Positions 36,468 through 45,040 are shown, counted from the stretch's first letter. The stretch is 64,000 nt of DNA from Streptomyces camponoticapitis (GCF_014646115.1 NZ_BMMV01000012.1:124001-188000), one strand, 5' to 3'. Made by a program: numbers and translations. The notes: generated by a model not told the origin, from the letters alone.

Positions 36468-38762
36468 ATGCCAAAGAAGCGCTCGGGCGGCGGTCTGACC
36501 GGGACCCAGCAGGCCGCCAAGTTCCTCGGTGTCAGTGTGCTCGCGGGAGCCGTACTGGCGGGAATCGCCTTGCCCGCCTTCGGAGTTCTGGGCCTGGCGG
36601 CCAAGGGGACGGTCGAGGGATTCGACGAGATCCCGGCCAATCTCAAGACGCCGCCGCTCAGCCAGCGCACCACGATCCTCGACAAGGACGGCGGTCCCAT
36701 CGCCACCGTCTACTCGCGCGACCGGACCGTGGTCCCTCTCACCGACATCTCGCCCTACATGCAGAAGGCGATCGTCGCGATCGAGGACTCGCGCTTCTAC
36801 GAACACGGGGCGGTCGACCTCAAGGGCGTTCTGCGCGCGGCGAATCGCAACGCGCAGTCGGGCGGCGTCTCCCAGGGCGCGTCGACCCTCACCCAGCAGT
36901 ACGTGAAGAACGTTTTCGTCGAGGAGGCCGGCGACGACCCCGACAAGGTCGCCCAGGCCACCCAGCAGACCATCGGCCGCAAGATCCGCGAGCTCAAGTT
37001 CGCGATCCAGGTCGAGGAGGAGCTGGGCAAGAAGAAGATCCTTGAGAACTACCTGAACATCACCTTCTTCGGACAGCAGGCGTACGGCATCGAGGCCGCC
37101 TCGCACCGCTACTTCTCCAAGTCCGCGAAGGACTTGAAGCTGGAGGAGGCGGCGCTGCTGGCGGGCATCGTCCAGTCGCCGAGCCGGTACGACCCGGTGA
37201 ACGACACGGACGAGGCGACCAAGCGTCGTAACACCGTGATCCAGCGCATGGCCGATGTGAAGGACATCTCGCAGGCCGAGGCCGACCGCGCGAAGAACAC
37301 CGAGATCGCGCTGAAGGTGAGCCGTCCCAAGAACGGCTGCATCACCGCGGTCAAGGGCGCGGGCTTCTTCTGCGACTACGTACGGAAGGTGTTCCTCACC
37401 GACCCCGCGTTCGGCAAGACGCAGGAGGACCGGGCCAAGGTCTGGAACCAGGGCGGTCTGACCATCCGTACGACGCTCGACCCGCAGGCGCAGGAGTCGG
37501 CGCAGGAGTCGATCAAGAACCACGTCTACAAGACCGACCAGGTCGCCACCGCGCTGTCGATCGTCGAGCCGGGCACCGGCAAGGTCCTCGCGATGGGCCA
37601 GTCGCGGCCGTACGGCGGCGGCAAGAACGAGACGTACATGAACCTGTCGGTCGACGAGGACATGGGCGGCGGCGCCGGCTACCAGCCGGGCTCGACCTTC
37701 AAGCCCATCGTCGCGGCGGCGGCCCTGGAGCAGGGCATCCAGCCGACGCAGTCGTACCCCTCGCCGTACCAGATGGACTACCCGAGCCCGGTGCAGACCT
37801 GCAAGGGCCCGTGGACGGACCGGGGCGTCCCGGTCGAGAACGAGAACGAGACCGAGGTCGGCCCGTACGGGATGCAGGAGGCGACCGCGAAGTCGGTCAA
37901 CACCTACTACGTACAGCTGATCAGCCAGATCGGCGTCTGCCCGGTCACCGAACTGGCCAGGAAGATGGGCGTCGAGCGCGCCAACGGCAAGCCGATCGAC
38001 CAGGTCCCCTCGATCACGCTGGGCACGCAGGAGATGTCGCCGCTGACCATGGCGTCCGGTTACGCGACGTTCGCCAACCGCGGCACGTACTGCACCCCGA
38101 TCGCCATCGAGTCGATCACCGGCCCGAACGGCAAGGAGATGGACGTCCCGAAGTCGACCTGCTCGCGGGCGATGTCGGAGAAGACGGCGGACACCATAAA
38201 CACGCTGCTGGAGGGCGTGGTCGAGGACGGTACCGGCCAGGAGGCCGGCCTCGGCAGCAGGCCGAGCGCGGGCAAGACGGGTACGACCGACTTCCGGCTC
38301 GCCGCGTGGTTCGTCGGCTACACGCCGAACATGGCGGGCGCGGTGTGGGTCGGTGACCCGCAGCACAAGAAGAAGATGGTGGACATCACCATCGGCGGCC
38401 AGTACCACGACAAGGTCTTCGGTGGCGCCGTACCCGGACCGATCTGGCGCGACGCGATGAGCGGTGCGCTCGACGGCAAGGAAGCGCCCCCGTTCAACAC
38501 CATCCACATCCCGAACCCGGAGAAGGACAAGGCCGACGAGGACAGGGACCGCGACCGTGACCGTCCGGGCGACAACGGCGGCAACGACAACGGTGGTGGC
38601 GACAACCGCGGCGGAGGCGGCGACCAGGGAGACGGCGGCGACGGCGACAACGGCGACCAGGACCAGGGCAACGGTCCTGGCGGACTGCCGGGCAACCCGG
38701 GCGGCGGCGACAACGACGGGGGCAATCCGTTCCCGGGCATCCCGGAGGGCACGTTCGGCTAG
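36468..38762 (+). CDS. Bifunctional penicillin-binding protein (class A, GT51 + transpeptidase)
   Basis: A 764-aa peptidoglycan synthase. After an N-terminal membrane anchor (about residues 20-45) comes the glycosyltransferase domain with EDSRFYEHGAVDLKGVLRA (near 105) and GASTLTQQYVKN. The transpeptidase domain has the SxxK motif in GSTFKP (Ser near 408), SVN near 478 and KTGTT near 602. The last 80 residues are a Gly/Asp/Asn-rich tail, common in Streptomyces PBPs. It polymerises and crosslinks cell wall. A terminator follows. Adjacent to wblA in other Streptomyces as well. Confidence 0.94.
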   Translation: MPKKRSGGGLTGTQQAAKFLGVSVLAGAVLAGIALPAFGVLGLAAKGTVEGFDEIPANLKTPPLSQRTTILDKDGGPIATVYSRDRTVVPLTDISPYMQKAIVAIEDSRFYEHGAVDLKGVLRAANRNAQSGGVSQGASTLTQQYVKNVFVEEAGDDPDKVAQATQQTIGRKIRELKFAIQVEEELGKKKILENYLNITFFGQQAYGIEAASHRYFSKSAKDLKLEEAALLAGIVQSPSRYDPVNDTDEATKRRNTVIQRMADVKDISQAEADRAKNTEIALKVSRPKNGCITAVKGAGFFCDYVRKVFLTDPAFGKTQEDRAKVWNQGGLTIRTTLDPQAQESAQESIKNHVYKTDQVATALSIVEPGTGKVLAMGQSRPYGGGKNETYMNLSVDEDMGGGAGYQPGSTFKPIVAAAALEQGIQPTQSYPSPYQMDYPSPVQTCKGPWTDRGVPVENENETEVGPYGMQEATAKSVNTYYVQLISQIGVCPVTELARKMGVERANGKPIDQVPSITLGTQEMSPLTMASGYATFANRGTYCTPIAIESITGPNGKEMDVPKSTCSRAMSEKTADTINTLLEGVVEDGTGQEAGLGSRPSAGKTGTTDFRLAAWFVGYTPNMAGAVWVGDPQHKKKMVDITIGGQYHDKVFGGAVPGPIWRDAMSGALDGKEAPPFNTIHIPNPEKDKADEDRDRDRDRPGDNGGNDNGGGDNRGGGGDQGDGGDGDNGDQDQGNGPGGLPGNPGGGDNDGGNPFPGIPEGTFG

Positions 38763-38795
38763 TCCGGCCGGTCCGGCCTGGACGTGAACGAAGAA

Positions 38796-38836
38796 GGGGG
38801 CTCCCGCCGACGCGTGATCGGCGGGAGCCCCCTTCT
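38796..38836 (+). terminator. Terminator between PBP and YqeY genes
   Basis: Perfect 15-bp stem (38796-38810 with 38818-38832) with a 7-base loop, followed by TTCT. It can act for both convergent genes. Confidence 0.9.
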
Positions 38837-38850
38837 CGTTCTGCGGTGCT

Positions 38851-39318
38851 TCAGCTCCCCGCGAGGCTCCGCTTCACCGCGGCGGCGACCCGGCCGCCCT
38901 CGGCACGCCCCGCGACCTTCGGCCCGACGATCTTCATGACGGCGCCCATCGCGCGCGGCCCCTCGGCGCCGGCGGCCTTCGCCTCGCCCACGGCCTGCGC
39001 GACGATCGCGCCGAGCTCGTCGTCGGTCAGCTGCTGCGGCAGATACGCGTCGAGCAGCACGCCCTCCGCCTTCTCCCGCTCGGCCTGCTCGGCCCGCCCG
39101 CCCTGCGCGAAGGCCTCGGCCGCCTCACGGCGCTTCTTGGCCTCCTTGGCGATCACCTTCTGCACCTCGTCGTCGGAGAGCTCGCGCGCCTCCTTGCCGG
39201 AGACCTCTTCCTTGGAGATGGCGGCGAGGGTCAGCCGGAGGGTGGCGGAGCGCAGCTCGTCGCGTGCCCTGATCGCGTCGATGAGGTCGTCGTGCAGCTT
39301 GGACTTGAGCGTGGTCAT
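38851..39318 (-). CDS. GatB/YqeY domain protein
   Basis: A 155-aa YqeY-family protein, related to the tail domain of the GatB subunit of tRNA-dependent amidotransferase. Conserved segments are TLRLTLAAISKEEV, DAYLPQQLTDDEL and MGAVMKIVGPKVAGRAEGGRV. Its cellular role is not settled. The start ATG 39318 has no ribosome site and may be leaderless; the gene is divergent from the phosphoesterase gene. Confidence 0.9.
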   Translation of the reverse strand: MTTLKSKLHDDLIDAIRARDELRSATLRLTLAAISKEEVSGKEARELSDDEVQKVIAKEAKKRREAAEAFAQGGRAEQAEREKAEGVLLDAYLPQQLTDDELGAIVAQAVGEAKAAGAEGPRAMGAVMKIVGPKVAGRAEGGRVAAAVKRSLAGS

Positions 39319-39426
39319 GCGGACAGTGTGTCAGGTACCCCCCACGACGCGCCGTTCGGTTTCCGGGGCCGCGGGATGCCGCGGGGGTGTGCCCGGGTGG
39401 ACGTTCGAGTCTGCGACGATGACACC

Positions 39427-40365
39427 ATGCGCGCACGCTACGGAGTCCCCCTGAAAGTCACCGCGGGAATCGCGGCCGTCGGCGTTGCCGGCATCGCCTA
39501 CGCCGCCGGTTTCGAGGCCCGCTCCTTCCGGCTGCGACGGGTCTCCGTACCCGTACTTCCGGAGGGCATGCGACCGGTGCGGGTCCTCCAGGTCTCGGAC
39601 ATCCACATGGTCCGCGGCCAGCGCAAGAAGCAGCGCTGGCTCCGCTCCCTGGCCGGCCTGCGCCCCGACTTCGTGGTGAACACCGGCGACAACCTCTCCG
39701 ACCCGGAGGGCGTACCGGAGGTCCTCGACGCGCTGGGTCCGCTGATGGAACTCCCGGGCGTCTACGTCTTCGGCTCCAACGACTACTACGGCCCCGCCCT
39801 GCGCAACCCGGCGCGCTACATCTTCGAGAAGGCCCAGGGCAAGCACGGTCTGAACGGCAACGCGCCGGCCGTCAACGTCGTCCACAACCCCTGGGAGCCG
39901 ATGCGCGACGCCTTCGACGAGGCGGGCTGGGTGGGGCTCACCAACACCCGCGGCCGGCTCAAGATCGACGGCCACGAGATCGCCTTCACGGGCGTCGACG
40001 ACCCCCACATCAAGCGCGACCGCTACGCGGAGGTCGCGGGCGGCCCGGAGCCGGACGCGGCCCTCTCAATCGGCGTGGTCCACGCCCCGTACCTCCGCAC
40101 GCTGGACGCCTTCACGTCGGACGGCTACCCCCTGATCCTGGGCGGCCACACCCACGGCGGCCAGCTCCGCATCCCCTTCTACGGAGCGGTGGTCACCAAC
40201 TGCGACCTGGACACGGGCCGCGCGAGGGGCCTGTCGACGTACGACGCGGGGGGCCACACGTCCTACCTCCACGTCTCGGCGGGCTGCGGCACGAACCGCT
40301 ACACCCCGGTCCGCTTCGCGTGCCCCCCGGAGGCGACGCTACTGACGCTGACCCCCCGCCTCTGA
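39427..40365 (+). CDS. Metallophosphoesterase with N-terminal membrane anchor
   Basis: A 312-aa calcineurin-like phosphoesterase. Metal-binding motifs are SDIHMVRG, NTGDNLSD, FGSNDYYG (Asn-Asp in place of Asn-His) and GGHTHGGQL. A hydrophobic segment at residues 10-27 suggests membrane attachment. GNHD is changed to GSND, so the usual active-site His is replaced; homologues in Streptomyces share this feature as far as I know. ATG 39427 has no ribosome site. Confidence 0.88.
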   Translation: MRARYGVPLKVTAGIAAVGVAGIAYAAGFEARSFRLRRVSVPVLPEGMRPVRVLQVSDIHMVRGQRKKQRWLRSLAGLRPDFVVNTGDNLSDPEGVPEVLDALGPLMELPGVYVFGSNDYYGPALRNPARYIFEKAQGKHGLNGNAPAVNVVHNPWEPMRDAFDEAGWVGLTNTRGRLKIDGHEIAFTGVDDPHIKRDRYAEVAGGPEPDAALSIGVVHAPYLRTLDAFTSDGYPLILGGHTHGGQLRIPFYGAVVTNCDLDTGRARGLSTYDAGGHTSYLHVSAGCGTNRYTPVRFACPPEATLLTLTPRL

Positions 40366-40450
40366 GGCCCGCTGCACCCCCCAAAACCGGATTTCGCCTG
40401 CGGGCGCCGGTGGGCTAAAGTAATCGATGTCGCAGCGAGACGAGCGACAT

Positions 40451-40524
40451 CGGGGTGTAGCGCAGCTTGGCAGCGCGCTTCGTTCGGGACGAAGAGGTCG
40501 TGGGTTCAAATCCCGCCACCCCGA
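40451..40524 (+). tRNA. tRNA-Pro (CGG)
   Basis: A 74-base cloverleaf: acceptor CGGGGTG / CACCCCG, anticodon stem CTTCG / CGAAG with loop TTCGGGA (anticodon CGG), and T loop GGTTCAAATCC. CCA is not encoded directly at the end. The 3' half is the left attachment site of the island. Confidence 0.95.
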
Positions 40525-40552
40525 CAGCCAAAGCAGCAGGTCAGAGGGCCCA
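40483..40552. other. attL: 3' half of tRNA-Pro and adjoining bases
   Basis: From TTCGGGACGAAGA in the anticodon arm through the T arm to AGAGGGCC, this segment is matched by 54541-54606. The copy spans tRNA and non-tRNA sequence, as expected of an att duplication. Confidence 0.75.
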
Positions 40553-40578
40553 GTGTGCAAGTGTCACTGGGCCCTCTG
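40542..40578 (+). terminator. Hairpin after tRNA-Pro
   Basis: Perfect 14-bp stem (CAGAGGGCCCAGTG 40542-40555 with 40565-40578) and a 9-base loop, shortly after the tRNA. Confidence 0.8.
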
Positions 40579-40591
40579 GCATGCCGCGTGA

Positions 40592-41050
40592 CTATCGATT
40601 CGTGAGTGCCCACGGCTTCTGCCGATCCGCCCCGAAGATGCCGTCCATGACCACGGCGCCGGTCTGGATCACGGGCCGTGCTTCCGGTACACCTTCTCGG
40701 TCACGGCCGTTCCGGAGTGATCAACGAGCCGGGAGACCTCCTCCAGAGGAACGCCCCGGTCGGAGAGCAGCGACACGAAGCTGTGCCGCAGTTCCCGGTG
40801 GTCCACTGAGCGGCGTCGACCCGGTCGACATCTGTGAGTGCCTGCCGGAAGGTGCGGCGGACGTTCGCCGCGTCGAGCGGCTTGCCGACGGCTGAAGAGA
40901 AGACGAGTCCGTTCTCCTCACACTGGGCATCGGCGGCGACCCGGTCCCACTCCGCTCTGAGATCACGGAGCTTGCGAGCGCCCAGCGACGGGATGACGTG
41001 CTTCTCGCTCAGGAGCGTGGTGGTCCACCGTGCGAGGGTGTCCGCTACCT
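40592..41050 (-). pseudogene. Tyrosine site-specific integrase, decayed
   Basis: Remnants of a Streptomyces phage/ICE integrase on the minus strand. An N-terminal piece TLARWTTTLLSEKHVIPSLG runs straight into LVFSSAVGKPLDAANVRRTF, so about half of the protein is deleted. The catalytic region RELRHSFVSLLSDRGVPLEE continues in a second frame (shift near 40800), with VDHSGTAVTEKVYRK containing the active-site Tyr. The end PVIQTGAVVMDGIFG is in a third frame (shift near 40676). The position next to tRNA-Pro is where the active gene would sit. It cannot encode a working recombinase. Confidence 0.85.
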
Positions 41051-41055
41051 CCGCA

Positions 41056-41079
41056 TGAGGTACTCACGTGAGTACCTCA
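41056..41079. repeat. 24-bp perfect palindrome
   Basis: A perfect palindrome with half-site TGAGGTACTCAC, without loop, between the integrase remnant and the end of the GHKL gene. It could be an operator, a recombinase arm site or a terminator; a protein-binding site seems most likely. Confidence 0.7.
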
Positions 41080-41104
41080 GAGCGCGAAGGTCGCCACCCA
41101 GTCC

Positions 41105-41548
41105 TCAGCGTTTCCAAGCACCCTCGATCCGGAACGAGACCCGCGTCCCACCGAATCGACTCGGGCCGGCGCTCCACGAGTCCGACAGTGCGTCGACCAG
41201 GAGGAGCCCCCGCCCGTGGGCATCATTGGCATCGGGTCGTCTTATCCTCACCTGGGCCGGAAATCCTGGGTTGTGCACGTCCACGAGCAGGGACTCCCCC
41301 ACCCGCCACCACTCGACGCGCACTCGCCAGGAGTCCTCAGCCTCCCCGTACAAAACCGCGTTCGTGACGAGTTCAGAGATCATCAGCACGCAGTCATCGA
41401 CCGAGCAGGCCGGCGCGTAGGGGCTGATGAACTTCCGGAACCAACGGCGCGCGCGTGCCACCGACTCAGGCACCGGGTACAGCGTCATACTCCCGACCAG
41501 CGCCCACTCCTCGGCACTCCCCTCAGGGCCACCTACCGCCTCGTTCAC
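41105..41548 (-). CDS. ATP-binding (HATPase_c_2) regulatory protein
   Basis: A 147-aa GHKL-fold protein. The N-box is DDCVLMISELVTNAVLYGE and the G-box region NDAHGRGLLLVDALSD, as in the many small RsbW-like proteins of Streptomyces. GTG 41548 is preceded by GAGGAGG with 7-base spacing. It is translationally coupled (GTGA) to the small zinc-ribbon gene upstream. Paired with a GntR regulator in integrative elements. Target unknown. Confidence 0.83.
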   Translation of the reverse strand: MNEAVGGPEGSAEEWALVGSMTLYPVPESVARARRWFRKFISPYAPACSVDDCVLMISELVTNAVLYGEAEDSWRVRVEWWRVGESLLVDVHNPGFPAQVRIRRPDANDAHGRGLLLVDALSDSWSAGPSRFGGTRVSFRIEGAWKR

Positions 41549-41739
41549 TCGCACCCCTCCTCTCTGCCGGTGCCACCGCAATCCAGGCAGCGCCGTTTGG
41601 ATGTGGCACGGGCGCGAGCGTCAGCGGCAGAAAGCGCCAACGAGGCACGCGAGCCGACGCGCTTCCAGCCCCGACCTCTGCACGCACAGCACGCTGCCTC
41701 TTCCGTTACGTGCCGTGGCTCCGCATGTCCCTGACTCAC
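41545..41739 (-). CDS. Small protein with DnaJ-type zinc ribbon
   Basis: A 64-aa protein with two CxxCxGxG-like motifs, CCACRGRG and CLDCGGTG, separated by about 32 residues, which would bind one zinc ion. GTG 41739 is preceded by AAGGGG; frames further upstream run over the operator repeats. It sits between the GntR gene and the GHKL gene and overlaps the latter by four bases. Function unknown. Confidence 0.68.
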   Translation of the reverse strand: MSQGHAEPRHVTEEAACCACRGRGWKRVGSRASLALSAADARARATSKRRCLDCGGTGREEGCE

Positions 41740-41757
41740 GAGCCGCACCCCTTCAGC

Positions 41758-41806
41758 AAGTGGCCTTAGCCACTTACTGGATAGTGGCATTAGCCACTTG
41801 GAGTCG
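41758..41806 (-). promoter_or_regulatory. GntR operator cluster in front of the zinc-ribbon/GHKL operon
   Basis: Three AAGTGGC/TAGTGGC half-sites and their complements GCCACTT occur here, including inverted pairs around TAATGCCA. The same TGGCTA element occurs in front of the GntR gene, so these are likely its operators. Confidence 0.6.
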
Positions 41807-41835
41807 CAAGCGTTTCGCAAAGAGACACCGCCCAA

Positions 41836-42576
41836 CTACACGATCGGGTAACCCTGTTCGAACGCCCACCGCTCCGGCGGGTACGTGGCTTCGGCGAATT
41901 CCAGCGGCCGATCCTGTAGGTCGTAGACGACGTGATGGACAATCAGCACGGCTGCACCGGGCGCGAGTTCAAGATCGGCGGCTTCGTCTTCCGTCGATGA
42001 TCGGGCGCACATCCGATCCTCGGCGTAGCTGCCCTGCCGACCGGTCACGCTCTCCACGTACATGAGCGTGCCCTCCCGAATCCGGTCAGGATCACGAAGC
42101 TTCGGCGCTCGGTCGCCAACCTCTGGCCCGAACCAGGAGGTTGAAAGAGTGATGGGTCCGGAGTCGTTGTTGGTCACACGCCGACGGTGAACGGCTTGTG
42201 TACCCACCGCCAAGCCCAGGGCCTCAGCGACGTATTCGGGCGCTTCCAGCCAGCCGGCCGAGGTGATTACCGCATACTCACCGGGCGTGTAGATCTTCCC
42301 CGTCTGCTTGGCCCGGCCGTACAACTCACGGGCGCGGCGATTCACTTCCAGGCTCCGGACGTACGTGCCCGAGCCCTGCCGCTTCTCGACCAGGCCCTGA
42401 TGACTCAGAGCTTCCAGCGAACGCGCGGCCGTCGGCCGGGACACCTTCCAGGAGGCCGCGAGTTGGCGCTCCGACGGAACCTCATCACCAGGCCGCAAGT
42501 CACCCCGCAGGATCTGATCACGGATGTGGTGCGCGATCTGCAAGTACTTGGGCTGAGCTTCCTCGATCTTCGGCAT
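41836..42576 (-). CDS. GntR-family transcriptional regulator (KorSA-like, UTRA domain)
   Basis: A 246-aa repressor. The N-terminal winged helix contains PSERQLAASWKVSRPTAARSLEAL (given here only as landmark: residues about 34-57), and the C-terminal ligand-binding UTRA domain ends PPERWAFEQGYPIV. It resembles KorSA, which controls transfer functions of the integrative element pSAM2. ATG 42576 has GGGAGGGGG upstream. Inverted TGGCTA repeats lie immediately upstream and also in front of the downstream operon, which supports autoregulation and control of its neighbours. Confidence 0.88.
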   Translation of the reverse strand: MPKIEEAQPKYLQIAHHIRDQILRGDLRPGDEVPSERQLAASWKVSRPTAARSLEALSHQGLVEKRQGSGTYVRSLEVNRRARELYGRAKQTGKIYTPGEYAVITSAGWLEAPEYVAEALGLAVGTQAVHRRRVTNNDSGPITLSTSWFGPEVGDRAPKLRDPDRIREGTLMYVESVTGRQGSYAEDRMCARSSTEDEAADLELAPGAAVLIVHHVVYDLQDRPLEFAEATYPPERWAFEQGYPIV

Positions 42577-42599
42577 GCGACCCCCTCCCCGCTCTCCAG

Positions 42600-42640
42600 G
42601 TGGCTATTACCAGTAGCCACTATAGGAGTGAGTGGCTAGC
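42600..42640. promoter_or_regulatory. Operator region between GntR and DUF1152 genes
   Basis: TGGCTA-N7-TAGCCA (42601-42619) followed by a further GTGGCTA (about 42632-42638). Same half-sites as at 41758-41806. It lies between divergent genes and so can control both. Confidence 0.62.
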
Positions 42641-42664
42641 CCAGTTCCCCGTACGCTGGCGCGC

Positions 42665-43759
42665 GTGACCCGCTTGATCGTGGCAGCAGGAGGAGGGGGC
42701 GACGCAGTCGCCGCCTCGATGCTCGACGCCGCTCTCTACGGCGATGCGGACCCGGCGGTGATCCTCACGTACGCGTGGGACCGCCTCCTGATCGATCCGC
42801 TGCCGGGACCACGAGGGCCGGCCGATTTCACCGGACTGCGCCCGCTCACCAAAAGCGTCCAGGTTGTGCGCGCGGGCGCCCGGCCAGTAGCCCCCGCAGG
42901 ATCGACACTCCCCCGGCTGGCGGCCGAACTGCCCCAGACACTCGCCCTGATCGACCCGCGCCACGGCGCCGAGGGCATCACGCGCCAGCTCGAGGAACTC
43001 ATCGAGCACCTTGCCCCCGAGTCGATCGACCTCCTAGACGTCGGCGGAGACATCCTCGCCCACGGCGACGAGCCCACACTCCGCAGTCCCTTGGCCGACG
43101 CACTCACCCTCGCGGCCTGCTGCCAAGTCAACGCACCCGTACGACTCCTGGTCGCTGGCCCCGGCCTGGACGGCGAACTGCCCACCGACCTCCTGCACGA
43201 CCGCATGGGCCCAACCGTCCTCACCCTCACCGCCGAACACGTCGAGCCCATCAGCTCCGTACTGGAGTGGCATCCCTCCGAAGCAACGGGGATGCTCGCA
43301 GCCACAGCACGGGGGCTCCGCGGCCTGTGCGAAGTCAGAGATGCTGGCCTGCCAATTCCTCTGACCGACGAGGGCCCCACCGTCCACGAAGCCGACCTGG
43401 ACGCCACCCTCAACCGCAACCAGCTCGCCCGAGCCATCCTCACCACGCAGACCCTTGAAGAGGCCGAGCGGCACAGCCGGGAAATCTGCGGCTACTCCGA
43501 GATCGACTACGAGCGCAGCAAGGCCAGTTGGCTCGGCACCCGGCAGGCGCAGAAGCTCGAACCAGAGACGACGCTCCACCAACTCGACCAGTTCGAAGCC
43601 AAGGCACGCAGCCGCGGAATCACCCACACCACGTTCCGCCACCTCACAGAAGCCCTCGACCTGAACGGCAACCAGCGCCAGGACCTCAGGAACCTCCTGC
43701 TCAACAACCGCCCGGAGCAGTACCAGCCCCCGCTCTGGCGCATCCGCCCCGAAGCCTGA
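42665..43759 (+). CDS. DUF1152 family protein
   Basis: A 364-aa protein beginning VTRLIVAAGGGGDAVAASML, a nucleotide-binding-like glycine-rich loop, with LLDVGGDILAHGDEPTLRSPLADAL further on, both characteristic of DUF1152. The GTG at 42665 follows TACGCT by seven bases, a leaderless arrangement. It is divergent from the GntR repressor with shared operators. The biochemical role is unknown; family members occur sporadically in Streptomyces and in mobile elements. Confidence 0.78.
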   Translation: MTRLIVAAGGGGDAVAASMLDAALYGDADPAVILTYAWDRLLIDPLPGPRGPADFTGLRPLTKSVQVVRAGARPVAPAGSTLPRLAAELPQTLALIDPRHGAEGITRQLEELIEHLAPESIDLLDVGGDILAHGDEPTLRSPLADALTLAACCQVNAPVRLLVAGPGLDGELPTDLLHDRMGPTVLTLTAEHVEPISSVLEWHPSEATGMLAATARGLRGLCEVRDAGLPIPLTDEGPTVHEADLDATLNRNQLARAILTTQTLEEAERHSREICGYSEIDYERSKASWLGTRQAQKLEPETTLHQLDQFEAKARSRGITHTTFRHLTEALDLNGNQRQDLRNLLLNNRPEQYQPPLWRIRPEA

Positions 43760-43941
43760 GTAACAACTTTCTCTACGGTTTCAAGGCACCCGGCTGCGCT
43801 CGGGGCTGCGCTCATGCCTTCGGCCCGCGCGACGTCTGCGACCCACGGTCAAGGACATGCCTCCGGCGGGGGATCAGCCGGCACCGGGATGAAGGGGGCG
43901 CCGTTCACGGCCGCAGGCACATCGTGGCGAGCGTGGGGGAC
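43760..43941. other. Non-coding stretch before the nested repeat
   Basis: No gene supported. Short frames on both strands have no family resemblance. Confidence 0.5.
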
Positions 43942-44089
43942 CTCCCATCCCGTCCACCATCGACCCAGGCAGAGCCGAGCAGTCGCGGCCCAGGGCGTCA
44001 AGGTCGTTCGTACAGTGGCGCGCTCCACCTTGACGCCCCGAACCACGCCCGCTCCACGGTGTGTGGGTCGACGGTGGACGGGATGGGAG
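43942..44089. repeat. Nested inverted repeat, structured element
   Basis: Outer arms of 26 bases (43942-43967 and 44064-44089) pair with one mismatch. Inner arms of 12 bases (GGGCGTCAAGGT 43993-44004 and ACCTTGACGCCC 44027-44038) pair perfectly. The whole could fold as a long hairpin. I believe very similar sequences recur in many Streptomyces chromosomes, suggesting a small non-autonomous element. No coding function is evident. Confidence 0.7.
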
Positions 44090-44294
44090 CGGGGCGGAGT
44101 GGTGGGTGCCGGAAGGGGCAGGGCGCTCGCACTGGATCTCTGGTCTGCAGTTACGCCAGCTTGGACCCAGGCCCGGGAACCTGCGCACCAATTCTACCTT
44201 GTTCTTTCTCTGGTCTCGGCCATGCTAGAGAACTCACGGACTATTTCCCGTAGCGTCCATGCCGTGTTCTGTGACATTCGGGAGCTGCCCTGAC

Positions 44295-44951
44295 CTACTG
44301 GAGGCCCAGGTCCTCGTAAACCTCCGTGTTGGGGTGGGGCCAAGGCAATTTGTCGTAGTCATCCACCTGCCGCGCGATGTGTTTCTCGGCCTCGGCCAAA
44401 AGCTTCTCGGCTTGATGGACCACGCCGCCATGGCTGCGTCGACGCCCGTCATGCACGGTGTCCCACATGCTCTTCTTACTCTGACGCGTCGAAGATCCTT
44501 GCTCGTTACTACCGAAGCCCTTGAGCTTGTTGTTCCACAGCGGCACGTAGCCGACGCGCAGACCGTTCTCTCCCAAGTCGGCGTGTACATCAGGCAGCAG
44601 CAGAGCCCGGAACCGGAACTCCTCAATCGGCAGGCCGCCTTCGATGATGGACAGGCGGTGTTTCCTGAGCCGGTTGTAGACGGGGTAGCGCTCCCGGACG
44701 TTCCCGCCGCTGGCGGAGTTGCTGGACTTCCCCTGCCCTGCGTAGACAGGGACTTGAAGTCGGTTCAGAGGGCGGTACAGCTCTACGCTCGAACCGCGGT
44801 AGTACAGGGCATAGAGACCGGACCCCTCGAACCGTGGAATCTCGCGAGTCATGGAGACAAGGGGCTGACGCTCGAACATCTCACAGATAGTGTGGGCGAT
44901 CTGCTCAGTCGACAACGGGTCGAAAGAGGCGGGGGCGTACTCGGCAGTCAT
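44295..44951 (-). CDS. Eco29kI-family type II restriction endonuclease (GIY-YIG)
   Basis: A 218-aa protein. It matches the Eco29kI pattern: MTREIPRFEGSGLYALYY is followed by VPVYAGQG, giving the GLY and VYAG form of the GIY-YIG signature, then RERYPVYNRLRKHRLSI with candidate catalytic Arg and His. The family cuts CCGCGG. ATG 44951 is preceded by AGGAAG. It is followed closely in the opposite direction of the methyltransferase gene, with the second GIY-YIG gene between. Specificity is inferred from the family only. Confidence 0.83.
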   Translation of the reverse strand: MTAEYAPASFDPLSTEQIAHTICEMFERQPLVSMTREIPRFEGSGLYALYYRGSSVELYRPLNRLQVPVYAGQGKSSNSASGGNVRERYPVYNRLRKHRLSIIEGGLPIEEFRFRALLLPDVHADLGENGLRVGYVPLWNNKLKGFGSNEQGSSTRQSKKSMWDTVHDGRRRSHGGVVHQAEKLLAEAEKHIARQVDDYDKLPWPHPNTEVYEDLGLQ

Positions 44952-45040
44952 GACTTCCTGGATGCTGGGCGGCGCTCCACAGGGATACCGCATAGACGGA
45001 CAAGTTCGAGTGCTGCGACTCTCAACGGCCAGACGGCCTG

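Noticed and set aside
36444..38507. 687-aa minus-strand frame opposite the PBP gene
   Set aside because: Leu/Arg/Val/Asp-rich shadow; transpeptidase motifs are on the plus strand.
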